A stretch of DNA of 64,000 bases from Sodalis glossinidius str. 'morsitans' (GTDB lineage Bacteria; Pseudomonadota; Gammaproteobacteria; Enterobacterales; Enterobacteriaceae), in assembly GCF_000010085.1 (NCBI RefSeq), contig NC_007712.1, forward strand, positions 3,162,001 to 3,226,000. Reading direction: 5' to 3'. Both the position numbers and the translations under genes were made by a program. Under the pieces are notes generated by a model. It saw only the letters and a program-made list of their open reading frames with translations. It ran no database searches and had not been told where the DNA came from. Shown here piece after piece: positions 1 through 8,588 of the stretch. Position 1 is the stretch's first letter. Each line of letters starts with the position of its first letter.

Positions 1-28
1 AGATGATGAAAAAAAGGCGCCGTCGACG

Positions 29-780
29 TTATGCCAGGTTTAGCGTCAGTCCGTCGGAGGCGACGTGGACACCCGCAGGTAAAGCATGCTGCATCAGCCA
101 GTTATCCACCTCATGACCGATATGCGTCAGCCAGGCGTCTTGCGGCTGTAGCCTATCGTGGATCTCCAGCGCGCGGGTGATATCGTTATGATTGCGCGGT
201 ATCGCTTTGCTCGGGAGATGGCTGCAGTCCAGCACGGCCGCTGTCAACGACTGCCGCTGCAGAAAATGGGTGGTATCATCCGGCAAGCCCACCGTGTCGG
301 TGAGATAGGCCAACTATTGGTCGCGATACCCGATGAGATAACCGAAAGTGACCTTGGAATGGGTTAACGGGACGGGGGTCAGGGTCAGCGCTCCCCACAC
401 CTGTGGCACAAACGGCGCCAAAAACGGCTCGAAGTGCAAGAGTCCCGGATGGCGATAGAGGTCGTCACACCCTTGTTCATCCAGCGGTCCATAAACCGGG
501 ATACGCTGGCCTTTCCCCACCTCAGTAAAAACAGCTCCTGCACATGGTCCATATGATAGTGCGTCAGCAGAATGCTCTTAATCTCCCCCGGGGCGAAACG
601 CTGCTCAAGATGCGTCTGGCCAGCATCCAGCAAAATCACCTCATCTTCGCAGCGAATCAATGCGCTGGTTGGGGTACGGCGCAGCACGGACCGCTGTCGC
701 GCCCGCAAACAGGCCGCGCAGTCACAGCAGAATACCGGCACCTGCTGTACGTCGCCGGTCCCCAGAAAGGTCAGCTGCAT
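29..780 (-). pseudogene. phnP: phnP pseudogene, phosphoribosyl cyclic phosphodiesterase
   Basis: Metallo-beta-lactamase fold enzyme of the C-P lyase pathway that opens ribose 1,2-cyclic phosphate 5-phosphate. The N-terminal part (from 780) carries the CDCAAC zinc cysteines and the metal motif LLTHYHMDHVQ. The reading then shifts frame near 510-520, continues as PVYGPLDEQGCDDLYRHPGLL, and meets an in-frame TAG at 314-316 before the C-terminal part with DCSHLP and LTHIGHE. Last gene of the minus-strand phn operon, just downstream of phnN. The frameshift and stop make a functional product unlikely. Confidence 0.9.
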
Positions 781-1315
781 CGCGTGCGCTCCAATACTTG
801 GTGTAACGCCGCCAGGGTCGTGTTGAGCGGCACATCATTCATTGCTGATGTGGTAACACCCAGGCGGCACCGGCGCATCTGCCCTCGCCAATCGTGCGTC
901 GATCGCCATTTCGTCTTCCCTACCGCGCCGGCGCAGACGCTCTGCCAGCACCGAGCGATACCTTCAGGCAGACCGGCAACAGCCTGCCGGCGTAGCGGGC
1001 CGTCAGCGCGGGCAAATGCAGACGCGAACCATTGGCCAACACGTCCAGCCCGCGGGCGAGCAAAAGGTCGATTTCAATACCCAGCGCATAATGCTGATGG
1101 TGCGCCTGCCAGTGAACGGCAAACAACCCTGCCTCCCAGCGGCGCTGAAATTCCACTTCTCTCAAGGCGATGTGGTTTTCACCGCCGGCATCCACCGCAA
1201 GGGTAATGTAGCGATGCGCCACCAGCAGGCCCGTCGGCATGCTTTCCCGCAACGCTTGCAACAGCGTATCTTTCCCGGCGCCTGAAGCGCCCATCAACCA
1301 GATAAGCCTCGCCAT
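771..1315 (-). pseudogene. phnN: phnN pseudogene, ribose 1,5-bisphosphokinase
   Basis: PhnN phosphorylates ribose 1,5-bisphosphate to PRPP at the end of phosphonate catabolism. The ATG at 1315 overlaps the restored phnM stop (TGATG), as expected for a coupled operon. The P-loop GASGAGKDTL follows the start and the family signature VAHRYITL is visible. The frame breaks near 960 (after LLPVCLKVS) and again near 830; the remaining C-terminus can be read only by changing frame. The original TGA lies at 771-773, overlapping the phnP start. Pseudogene. Confidence 0.88.
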
Positions 1316-2449
1316 CAATAGACCGTCCGCCCCTGCGCCCAGACGCGCTGAACATGCACCTGTTGCCGATGGGCTTTTACGTAACAGGTCTGCACTTTTC
1401 CCTTCTGCCACCACACCGCGATCCTGTAGTCCAATCGACTGTGCCGGATTGCGCGTCACCAGCGCAACGGCGGCCGGGAGGTCATAGGGATTATCTTCGG
1501 CGAAGGCAATACTGAACGTGGCATCCAACTGGCTGGCCGGATAGTAGTCGGAGGACAGAATGTCCAGTAGCCCGTGCGCCGCGAGTTCAGCGGCGGCAAC
1601 GTTACCGGAATGCGATCCGCCGCGGACAATATTGGGCGCACCCATTAATATCTTCATGGCGCGCTGGCGAGACGCCTTCGCGGCATCAAGCGTAGTAGGA
1701 AATTCGGCTATCACGCTGCCGACCGCATGAGATTCATCCACATGGGCTTCGGTGGCGTCGTCATGGCTTGCGACCGGAATGCCCTGCTCTTTGCACAATG
1801 CGGCAATGGCAAGGCGGTTCGGCTGGGACCAGCGTTCGGCGAGCGCCAATTGATCACGTTCAAAAGCGCCCATTTCCAAATCATTAAGACCGTATTTGCC
1901 CTGAAAATAGTCACGATACTTCTCCAGCGAAACATATTATCGCTGTCCCGGTGAGTGATCCATCAGCGAAACCAGCGCAAGCTCTTCCAGCGTTTTCAAC
2001 TGCTCAAACAGGCCAAGCGTCGAGTCATGGGGGAATTCACAGCGCAGATGTACCAAATGATCGGCGCGGTTCAGGCCGTGCCGGTTGCTATAGCGAATCG
2101 CCTGGAGCATTTTGCTCAGGTTTTCCATATGATGGCACCCGTCGCGCACGTCGCCGACGCCAATGGCATCGAGCACGGTAGTTATTCCGCTTGAGATCAT
2201 CAACGCATCGTGGCTGCTCATCGCCGAATGGGCCGGCCAGTCCACTTTCGGCCGCGGGGTAAAGAATTTGTCCAGATTATCGATATGCAGTTCAACCATG
2301 CCCGGCATCAGCCAGCCGCTTTCTCCGTCAATCACCTGCGGCAGCTGACTTGCGGTATCCGAAAAGGCCTGTATCACGCCCTGTTCAACCGATAGCGATC
2401 CTCTGACCACTTCATCTTCCAGCTCCAGCTTGACATTATTGATGATCAT
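1315..2449 (-). pseudogene. phnM: phnM pseudogene, triphosphate diphosphatase of C-P lyase pathway
   Basis: PhnM hydrolyses alpha-D-ribose 1-methylphosphonate 5-triphosphate to the 5-phosphate and pyrophosphate. The start is ATG at 2449 (MIINNVKLELE), and amidohydrolase motifs are seen (MVELHIDNLDKFF, SLMDHSPGQ, SHDDATEAHV). An in-frame TAA at 1937-1939 follows SPGQR, and the same frame resumes with the expected C-terminal half. A second lesion, a frameshift near 1388, disrupts the last ~25 codons; the other frame gives VKAHRQQVHVQRVWAQG and a TGA overlapping phnN. Two lesions in an otherwise full-length gene. Confidence 0.92.
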
Positions 2450-2460
2450 ACCGCGGCCTC

Positions 2461-2975
2461 CTAAGTCACTGGATGTAGAACGTATAAACGGTTGGCGATG
2501 CGCTCACGGACCGCGTTATCGTGAAAAATGCCGACAATGGCGGCGCCGCGCGCCCGCGCCTCTTCAATCAGCTTCACCACCGCAGCGCTGTTGACGCTGT
2601 AAAGGGACGCGGTCGGCTCATCCAGCAGCAGAATCGGGTATTCGGCAATAAACCCGCGGGCAATATTGACGCGCTGCTGTTCCCCGCCGGAAAACGTAGA
2701 CGGCGCCAGATGCCACAGCCGTTCGGGCACATTCAATCGGGTCAGCAACGTTTTGGCCGGCGCGGCGCTCTCGTCACGCCCCACTCCGCGCTCCAGCAGC
2801 GGTTGCATGACAATGTCGAGCGCAGAAACTGGCTCACTTAACCGAGAGTATCGCGGCGCAAGAGTAAGATTTGACGCACCGGTGCGGCGACCAAATCGGT
2901 CCAGTCCCCTCCGTGGTTCACCCAAATATGGCCGCTATCGGGCAGATAATTAGCGTATAACGAGGGCAGCAGGGT
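2461..2975 (-). pseudogene. phnL: phnL remnant, C-P lyase ABC-type ATPase subunit
   Basis: PhnL is an ABC-class ATPase subunit of the C-P lyase complex. Only the region after the P-loop survives. It opens at TLLPSLYANYLPD, whose family equivalent immediately follows GKS of Walker A, and keeps the signature FSGGEQQR and Walker B ILLLDEPTAS. A frame break with a small deletion lies near 2840. The N-terminus including Walker A was removed by the deletion that fused this gene to phnI. It ends 11 bases upstream of the phnM start. Confidence 0.9.
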
Positions 2976-3644
2976 CGAGGTACGGATTTCGCCGGCGAAC
3001 GGATGGTTACGGCCGTAGCCCCGCTGGGTGGAATAGCCCAGCGCCAGCAGAAAACCTTCGTCGCCACGCACCAATTGCTGCAATCGCGCCGCACGCGGCG
3101 CGGGATAGCTGGGGGGTTGACGGGTAATGTCCGGGCGGTTCGCTACCATCATCTTTTTCATGAGCCGCCAGACCTTCCGCCGTCATCAGGTCGAACATAT
3201 GTGAACAGGCGGCCCGCGGCTCCACGGGCGCCTCTCCCTCGGCCAACAGGGTGAAATCGAGTAGGCGGTGGCTATAGTCATAAGTCGGACCCAGCACTTG
3301 TCCGCCGGGGAGATCTTTGTAGACGGCGGAAATACGGCGTTCAAGGCGCATTTGGCCGGTTTCAAGAGGCAGACTATCGGCCACCCACGGCAACGTAGTG
3401 CGATAGGCGCGCAGCAAAAAATCGCTTCCACCAAATCGTCGCTGGCCTGTTTGATCGCGAGCGCGGCCAGTTCAGGATAGTAGACGCCGCCTTCCGTCAT
3501 CACGCGATCGACCGCCAACCCCAGTTGCTGTTCGATCTGGCCGGTGCCCAGTTCCCGCTGGTCAGACTCGCCGCGCCGCAGGGCGGCTTGCAATGAATGA
3601 GCGGCTTCAATGGCCTTTTCGACCCCTTTTACCGCAACGTACAT
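2976..3644 (-). pseudogene. phnI: phnI remnant, fused by deletion to phnL
   Basis: PhnI is a C-P lyase core subunit that catalyses nucleosidase transfer between triphosphate and phosphonate. The ATG at 3644 overlaps the phnH stop. The first ~75 codons (MYVAVKGVEKAIEAAHS) are followed by a frameshift near 3418, the middle part (RISAVYKDLPGGQVLGPTYD), a second frameshift near 3150, and then a segment ending NHPFAGEIR. There the sequence jumps directly into the middle of phnL. The last third of phnI, all of phnJ and phnK, and the phnL N-terminus are missing, so the C-P lyase catalytic Fe-S subunit (PhnJ) is gone. Confidence 0.92.
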
Positions 3645-4199
3645 CAGTACACCTCCACATGGGTTGTCCGCGGCAGCGCCAGCAATTGGCTGCCGGACGT
3701 GAAAATCAGATCGAGGCCCTGCGGGAAGCGGTGCGGCCGATCGGTAAGGTATTGCAATACGTTACTCGGCAGCCGTGGTGCGACCTCGTGCGCACCCTGG
3801 ATCCCAGGACCGCTCAGGCGCAGCGTTTCGCCGCCGTGCAAGGAGGGCAGGTCCATTATTACCGTGGTGTTGTTTTCCGGTGATAGCGCGCTGCCGGCGC
3901 AAAATGCACTGAGAGGCTGCAGGCTATCGACGTGCAGAATGTCGAAGGGCGCAGTGCACTCCTCCGTCACCGGCGCACCGGTGTGAAACCGCAGACTGAT
4001 ACGCGGGATCCAACCACAGGGGCGTTTCCCGATCGACCAGCGTCATCAACACCGCCGTCGCGGCGGACGAAAGACGGCCCAAGGCGGCGATAACCGGCAG
4101 AGTGACGAGAGTACCCGGTTCGCTCATCGCTTTTAGGGTACGGCGAAACGTGTGCTGTGCGTCCGCCACCGGACGGGTAAAACCGGCGAGTAAGATCAC
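3644..4199 (-). pseudogene. phnH: phnH pseudogene, C-P lyase subunit
   Basis: PhnH is a dimeric structural subunit of the C-P lyase core complex. The probable start is GTG at 4199, overlapping the phnG TGA. The N-terminal half (DAQHTFRRTLKAMSEPGTLV) and the C-terminal half (PSLHGGETLRLSGPGI to ALPRTTHVEVY) lie in different frames, joined by a frameshift near 3980. Length otherwise matches the ~194-residue family. Coupled by short overlaps to phnG and phnI. Confidence 0.9.
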
Positions 4200-4532
4200 A
4201 GATTGTCCCCCCTGACCAGCGTAAAGAAGTCAACGCGGCTGCTGGCTACCTCCCGGGCGCGCAGGCTGCTCTGCTCGGCCGCCAGCGGCGCAATAACGCG
4301 GCGATAAAGCTCTCGCCCAGAGCCCGCCCTGTTGCAGTAGTGCGTCAAGGAGGGAGCAAAGCTCGGCATGATCTTTGTCTCAACCCAGGATGTAGCTGTA
4401 ACCGCAGGTGCCGTCATCAAGACGTATTACGGCCCGGGTTACCGTGGCATCACCGAGAATAAAACGCCGGCCGGTTCCGCCCATGCGTGCCAATACAGAC
4501 ATCCAGCATTGGCGGGCTTCGGGTGCATCCAT
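4196..4532 (-). pseudogene. phnG: phnG pseudogene, C-P lyase subunit
   Basis: PhnG is a small C-P lyase core subunit. The ATG at 4532 directly abuts the phnF TAA (4533-4535). The reading starts MDAPEARQCWMSVLAR and jumps straight to MGGTGRRFILGDAT, so about 34 codons present in the E. coli protein are missing in frame. An in-frame TGA follows SYILG where E. coli has Arg (likely CGA to TGA), then a frameshift precedes the conserved end SSRVDFFTLVRGDN. Three independent lesions. Confidence 0.88.
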
Positions 4533-5248
4533 TTAATGCTCCAGGGTGAGTTCAATCATGTCGGCTCGCGTCAGGCTGACGGAATACTCCGCCATTATGT
4601 TGCTACCGGATAAAGTATTCAGAGTGCGTATGCACAACAGCGGCGACTGCAGCGATAGGGTTAGCAATTTACTTACCTGCGCATCCGCCCGACGTGCGCT
4701 GACACGCGTTTGATGACGACTGAGGGGATAGCCAATCTCCTGGCGAATGAAGTCGTGCAGCGACCCTTGGTTGAAGCGTTGCAGCGCTTCAACCAGCTGA
4801 GATCGGACAAATAATGGTTTATGACGCACACCGAGATGCCGTTAACGCAACACAGCGTACGCAAATGGATAACGTTGTCCCCCTCCTCGCAGGCCAGCGC
4901 GGCGGCCACATCGGCGTGACAGGGGCGCAGCACGGCCAAAAGACGCTCACTGGTCGGATGACTACCCTGCTCCAACAGGTTTTGGCTGAAATGCGCCTGT
5001 GAGTGCAAAGGGTAATTAAACGGCCGCATCAACACCAAAATGCCGACGCCCTGACGAGGCTGGACTAGGCCTTTATTGACCAGTTCCTCGATAGCCCGGC
5101 GCAGCGTGTACCGGTTAACGGCAAAACACTCGGCAAGCTGCTTTTCCGAAGGCAGGTATTCGCCGCAGCGGTAATGGCGGTGTAATTCATTTTCAAGCTG
5201 AATGGCGATAGCCTGATAGCGTGTGGTCGGAGGTCTAGATAAGTGCAT
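4533..5248 (-). pseudogene. phnF: phnF pseudogene, GntR/HutC-type regulator of phn operon
   Basis: GntR-family repressor-like protein encoded at the head of the phn gene block. The N-terminal winged helix is clear (RCGEYLPSEKQLAECFAVNR, TLRRAIEELV), followed by the UTRA ligand domain (LLEQGSHPTSERLLAVLRP). A frameshift near 4800 separates it from the rest (FNQGSLHDFIRQEIGYP to AEYSVSLTRADMIELTLEH). The start may be ATG at 5248 (as in E. coli, MHLS) or the adjacent ATG at 5251. The transporter genes phnCDE that precede phnF in E. coli are not present upstream. Confidence 0.9.
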
Positions 5249-5251
5249 CAT

Positions 5252-6010
5252 AAAAAAATTCCCGCTGCCGTAGACAAGGGACGCCGGTGACTTCCCCGGC
5301 GCGCTAAACTGAGCCCAGCATGGGGTGGGGGTGGGATTATGACGACGCAATGACGTTTGAATGATGAAGGGATGAAATGACGTGGCGCGTTTCGACAAGA
5401 GGGATCGACGTGAAGCCAAGCGGTACATGCTTTGGGCATCTGATGATAAAATATCGCATCGGGTGGACGTGCATCTTGGGCATTCGCGTCATGGGCGTCA
5501 GTTATAGCGACTATTTTTTCCCGCACTGTGCACAGGTAAAATATCCAGCCAAAAGACAAAAGTCCTGAGCAGCAGGCGTTGTTACGTTTGGCTAGAGACC
5601 CACAAGGTTTTATTAACCCTTCCGCCCAGCGTTATAAAATAATAAAAAATTAAATAGAGTAATTTATAATTTTTAAGCATTATAGAACCAATACAAATAA
5701 ATTCATATGATAATCAGTATTTGAACTAAACTAACACATTGCCGCATAAATCTTCAAAATCCTAGCTTATTTAACCTTGGTTGAATAAATAACAGTATAA
5801 TGTGAGCTGGTGATATAAATAATATTTGCTTCGCTCATTCAAATAAAATCCATATTATCAACGGATTTTTGTCGTATTCGGACATAACAGTTAACAGGAC
5901 TGAGCTAATGCGCATGCATAGCGTATTTCCCGTCAAGCTCTTTCCTGACGCGAGGGTGAGTGCATGCGCAGTTATTTTTGGAAACAGAGGCTTATCTAAT
6001 TACACACACA
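5252..6010. other. intergenic region between phnF and the LRR effector gene
   Basis: About 760 bases without a gene I can support. The part from 5630 to 5870 is clearly AT-rich compared with the phn side, marking the start of an island of different base composition. It presumably holds the promoter of the LRR gene, but I see no clear promoter boxes or operator repeats. Confidence 0.5.
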
Positions 6011-6016
6011 AAGGAG
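6011..6016 (+). promoter_or_regulatory. strong ribosome binding site choosing the LRR gene start
   Basis: An AAGGAG Shine-Dalgarno sequence lies 8 bases upstream of the in-frame ATG at 6025. Upstream in-frame candidates (TTG 5869, ATG 5908, ATG 5914) lack an equally good site, and starting at 6025 gives an N-terminus like other IpaH/SspH effectors. This decides the start. Confidence 0.7.
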
Positions 6017-6024
6017 TATATGAT

Positions 6025-6984
6025 ATGTATGTTAATTTTTTTAATTCTGTAAAGGATTATATTCGGCCCTCAAAACCTAGAAAGACAAACACAGCAATAA
6101 AGAACGAGTGGAAGACATGGCAACAAGGCAATAAGAAAGCGGGAGAGTTACGGGATATCGCGGTCGAGAGATTGAATGATTGCCTCGCAAGAGATGCGAG
6201 TTGTCTGGATTTAAGCAAGCTAGGGCTAAGAAGTTTACCGGAAAAACTACCTCCCAATCTCAAGGAACTCGATGTTAGCGATAACAAATTGACTCGGTTG
6301 CCTGAGCTGCTGCCAGCCGAGCTGGAATCGATTCAAGTCAGCGATAATTCGTTGACCTCTCTACCTAAAGCTTTACCGTCCACACTGACCACGATACAGG
6401 CCAGCAACAACCAAATAAGGCATCTGCCCGAACTGCTACCGAGTCGATTATCTAAGCTTGATATCCGCGGCAACCCGTTAACCAAGCTGCCGAATTCTAT
6501 ACCACACAGTCTATGCGATTTGAACGTCAGTAGCGCCAAGCTAGACCAACTGCCGGAAAAAATGCCGCCACGATTACGTACGCTGGATGTCAGCAATAAC
6601 CAATTGACTCGACTACCGAAATATTTGCCTTTATTTCTAGAATCGCTGAATGCCAGCGTGAATCCGTTGGGCCAACTGCCAGAATACTGGCCGCCGAATT
6701 TAACTTTTTTCCGGGCTAGCGAGGCCAACTTAACGTCGCTGCCCGAAAACCTACCACCTGAGCTGAGAAATCTGGTGGTTCCCTACAATGAGTTAACATA
6801 TTTACCGGAAAACTTACCGATGGCTCTGGAAGAACTCGCTGTCGGCAATAACCAGATTACCAGGCTGCCGGAAAACCTGCCGCCATTGCTCCGTACGCTT
6901 AAAGCCGGGAATAACAACATCGAATACCTGCCGGTTCGTTTTCCGACCGGATTGTATGATCTTGATCTAAAAAAAACCAATTAA
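6025..6984 (+). CDS. leucine-rich-repeat part of an IpaH/SspH-like type III effector
   Basis: Starting at ATG 6025, the product has an N-terminal leader of about 90 residues with the IpaH-like pattern NEWKTWQQ and CLARDASCLDLSKLGLRSLP, then about twelve 21-residue leucine-rich repeats of the bacterial type (LPxxLPxxLxxLxVxxNxLTx), the class used for host substrate recognition by SspH, SlrP and IpaH. The frame ends at TAA 6982-6984 just after an A8 run (6969-6976). A -1 shift there would continue LRR consensus as KKNQLTRLTAGLESLP into the catalytic domain at 6990-8015. No other lesion is seen, which is unusual here. Probably secreted by a type III system; function inferred from family. Confidence 0.82.
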   Translation: MYVNFFNSVKDYIRPSKPRKTNTAIKNEWKTWQQGNKKAGELRDIAVERLNDCLARDASCLDLSKLGLRSLPEKLPPNLKELDVSDNKLTRLPELLPAELESIQVSDNSLTSLPKALPSTLTTIQASNNQIRHLPELLPSRLSKLDIRGNPLTKLPNSIPHSLCDLNVSSAKLDQLPEKMPPRLRTLDVSNNQLTRLPKYLPLFLESLNASVNPLGQLPEYWPPNLTFFRASEANLTSLPENLPPELRNLVVPYNELTYLPENLPMALEELAVGNNQITRLPENLPPLLRTLKAGNNNIEYLPVRFPTGLYDLDLKKTN

Positions 6985-6989
6985 CCCGC

Positions 6990-8015
6990 TTGACAGCGGG
7001 GCTGGAATCGCTGCCACAGAATGCCTTGGTAAATGTTACCCTCAATCCTTTGCCAATTAGAGAAGTCGAGCGGCTTGAGCGTAGAGTCAACGGGGTACGC
7101 TACAGAGGGCCTCGTATCATTTTTTCCATGCCGTCCAGCCATTCTACCCTTCCCCCTCCCGCCCTAAGCATATGCGTTGCCAAATGGGGTCAGCAATCCA
7201 TTGAGCGCTGGCAAGAAATTGAGGCAGAGCCGGGCGCCAGTGCATTTTCCCTTTTTCTAGACCGTTTATCCTACAGCGTCAACTACGGAAACACGAACTT
7301 TAAAAATGCCGTATCGGCCTGGCTGACTAAACTGGCAGATGAGGAAAATACAGTATTACGCACCATGACGTTTCAAATTTCTGAAGAGGCGAGCCAGAGC
7401 TGCGAAGATCGAGTATCTTTGGCCTACAATGAAATGAAAATGCTGATCTTGACTGATGAAATCGAGAAGGGGCATTATGATGAACGCATAAATGAATTGA
7501 TTGCACTTGCGCGGGGGTTGTTTCGCTTGGAAATTTTGAGTGATATTGCCCGCGAGAAAACAAATTCATTAAATTTTGTTGATGAAATTGAAGTCTATCT
7601 GGCTTATCAAATTAAGCTGCGCGCCGCGTTATCGCTTCCACTGGATACAGTGGATATGCGCTTCTTTAATGTGTCATGGGTCACGGAAGAGGATTTGGCA
7701 AACGCGAAGGAAAGGGTCGAACGTACTGAAAAAAAAGAATTCTTTTATTATCTCTCCACCGAATGGCAACCGTGGCAAGCGGTACTAAAAAGAATTGCCC
7801 CCACCGATTATCACCAGCAGCACGCTAAACTACAGGAGGCGATGAACGCTGACTTTAACCGGATGTTGACCCTCCGGTTAAAGGCTGTAGGTTTGATAGA
7901 CGATGATGATGCCTCGCGTCAACTCGGCATAGAGGTTAAACGCGACATTGAGCGTGACATCATGGGCCAGATGACAACAGCGTTTCTTAAGCGACGGGGA
8001 CTGGAGTTCAAGTAA
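6990..8015 (+). CDS. NEL-type E3 ubiquitin ligase domain, continuation of the LRR effector
   Basis: About 340 residues matching the novel E3 ligase (NEL) domain that is C-terminal in IpaH, SspH and SlrP effectors and ubiquitinates host proteins. The catalytic motif CEDRV is present, with its cysteine codon at 7401-7403 (SQSCEDRVSLAYNEM), followed by the helical region seen in the family. The TTG at 6990 is not a convincing start and lacks a good ribosome site; the reading is better explained as the second half of the upstream LRR frame, giving a protein of about 663 residues if the A8 tract slips. If no slippage occurs, the ligase is lost and this is a pseudogene half. Confidence 0.8.
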   Translation: MTAGLESLPQNALVNVTLNPLPIREVERLERRVNGVRYRGPRIIFSMPSSHSTLPPPALSICVAKWGQQSIERWQEIEAEPGASAFSLFLDRLSYSVNYGNTNFKNAVSAWLTKLADEENTVLRTMTFQISEEASQSCEDRVSLAYNEMKMLILTDEIEKGHYDERINELIALARGLFRLEILSDIAREKTNSLNFVDEIEVYLAYQIKLRAALSLPLDTVDMRFFNVSWVTEEDLANAKERVERTEKKEFFYYLSTEWQPWQAVLKRIAPTDYHQQHAKLQEAMNADFNRMLTLRLKAVGLIDDDDASRQLGIEVKRDIERDIMGQMTTAFLKRRGLEFK

Positions 8016-8588
8016 GGGCTAAGTATTGTGCCCCGCTGTGATGCCGAACCCTAAACATTTTATTTTTTTGGCGCAAGCACCAACGGGGACAAGTCAGTAG
8101 CTACAAATTGACGGCGTAAACGTTTTCCGGCATATCCAACTTTGCCTTACTGCCCTCCGTCATGCCGCTACGAGTACACTTCCCCACCAGCACTTCAGCG
8201 TTACTAAGCATCCCTTTGGCCGCTCAAATTATCGGGCGGTTTTAGGGCGGCCTGACTGTGGAACTCAAGCTTTTACCTTATTTGTGCACAATTTCGATTG
8301 TGCGCACACACATATTACATTATTCATGTATCTTGCTACACATAGCAAAGAAAATAGGAGGCATTTCCTTCAGTTCACCTAATAGAAAGCTGGCATTTTT
8401 AAGCTGGGAAACACAACAATTATATGATTATCAATAAGTAAATTAAACTGGCAATAGAAGCCGAAAAATGCCCAAGCCGAACCATATGCCTAAAATCCTG
8501 CAGCTCACACTGTGGAGTTATAATTAGAAATATATAAATTCAGACAGAAATAGACACCTTAAATCAATTCTTATGAAGGAATAAAATT
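8016..8588. other. intergenic region between the two effector genes
   Basis: About 570 bases. The only open frame noted is a short minus-strand one at 8101-8211. The last 300 bases are AT-rich and lead into the ribosome site of the next gene (AAGGA ending near 8580). No clear promoter or repeat is seen. Confidence 0.5.
8101..8211 (-). other. 36-codon open frame, unassigned
   Basis: ATG at 8211 to TAG at 8101, reading MLSNAEVLVGKCTRSGM and ending DMPENVYAVNL. It has no recognisable family and no strong ribosome site. It could be the tail of a lost gene or chance. Confidence 0.2.

Noticed and set aside
5248..5559. Open frame of 103 codons upstream of phnF
   Set aside because: No family, no ribosome site, and it overlaps the phnF promoter region; probably chance.
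5869..6024. Longer start of the LRR gene from TTG 5869 or ATG 5908
   Set aside because: The ATG at 6025 has a much better ribosome site and gives a family-like N-terminus.
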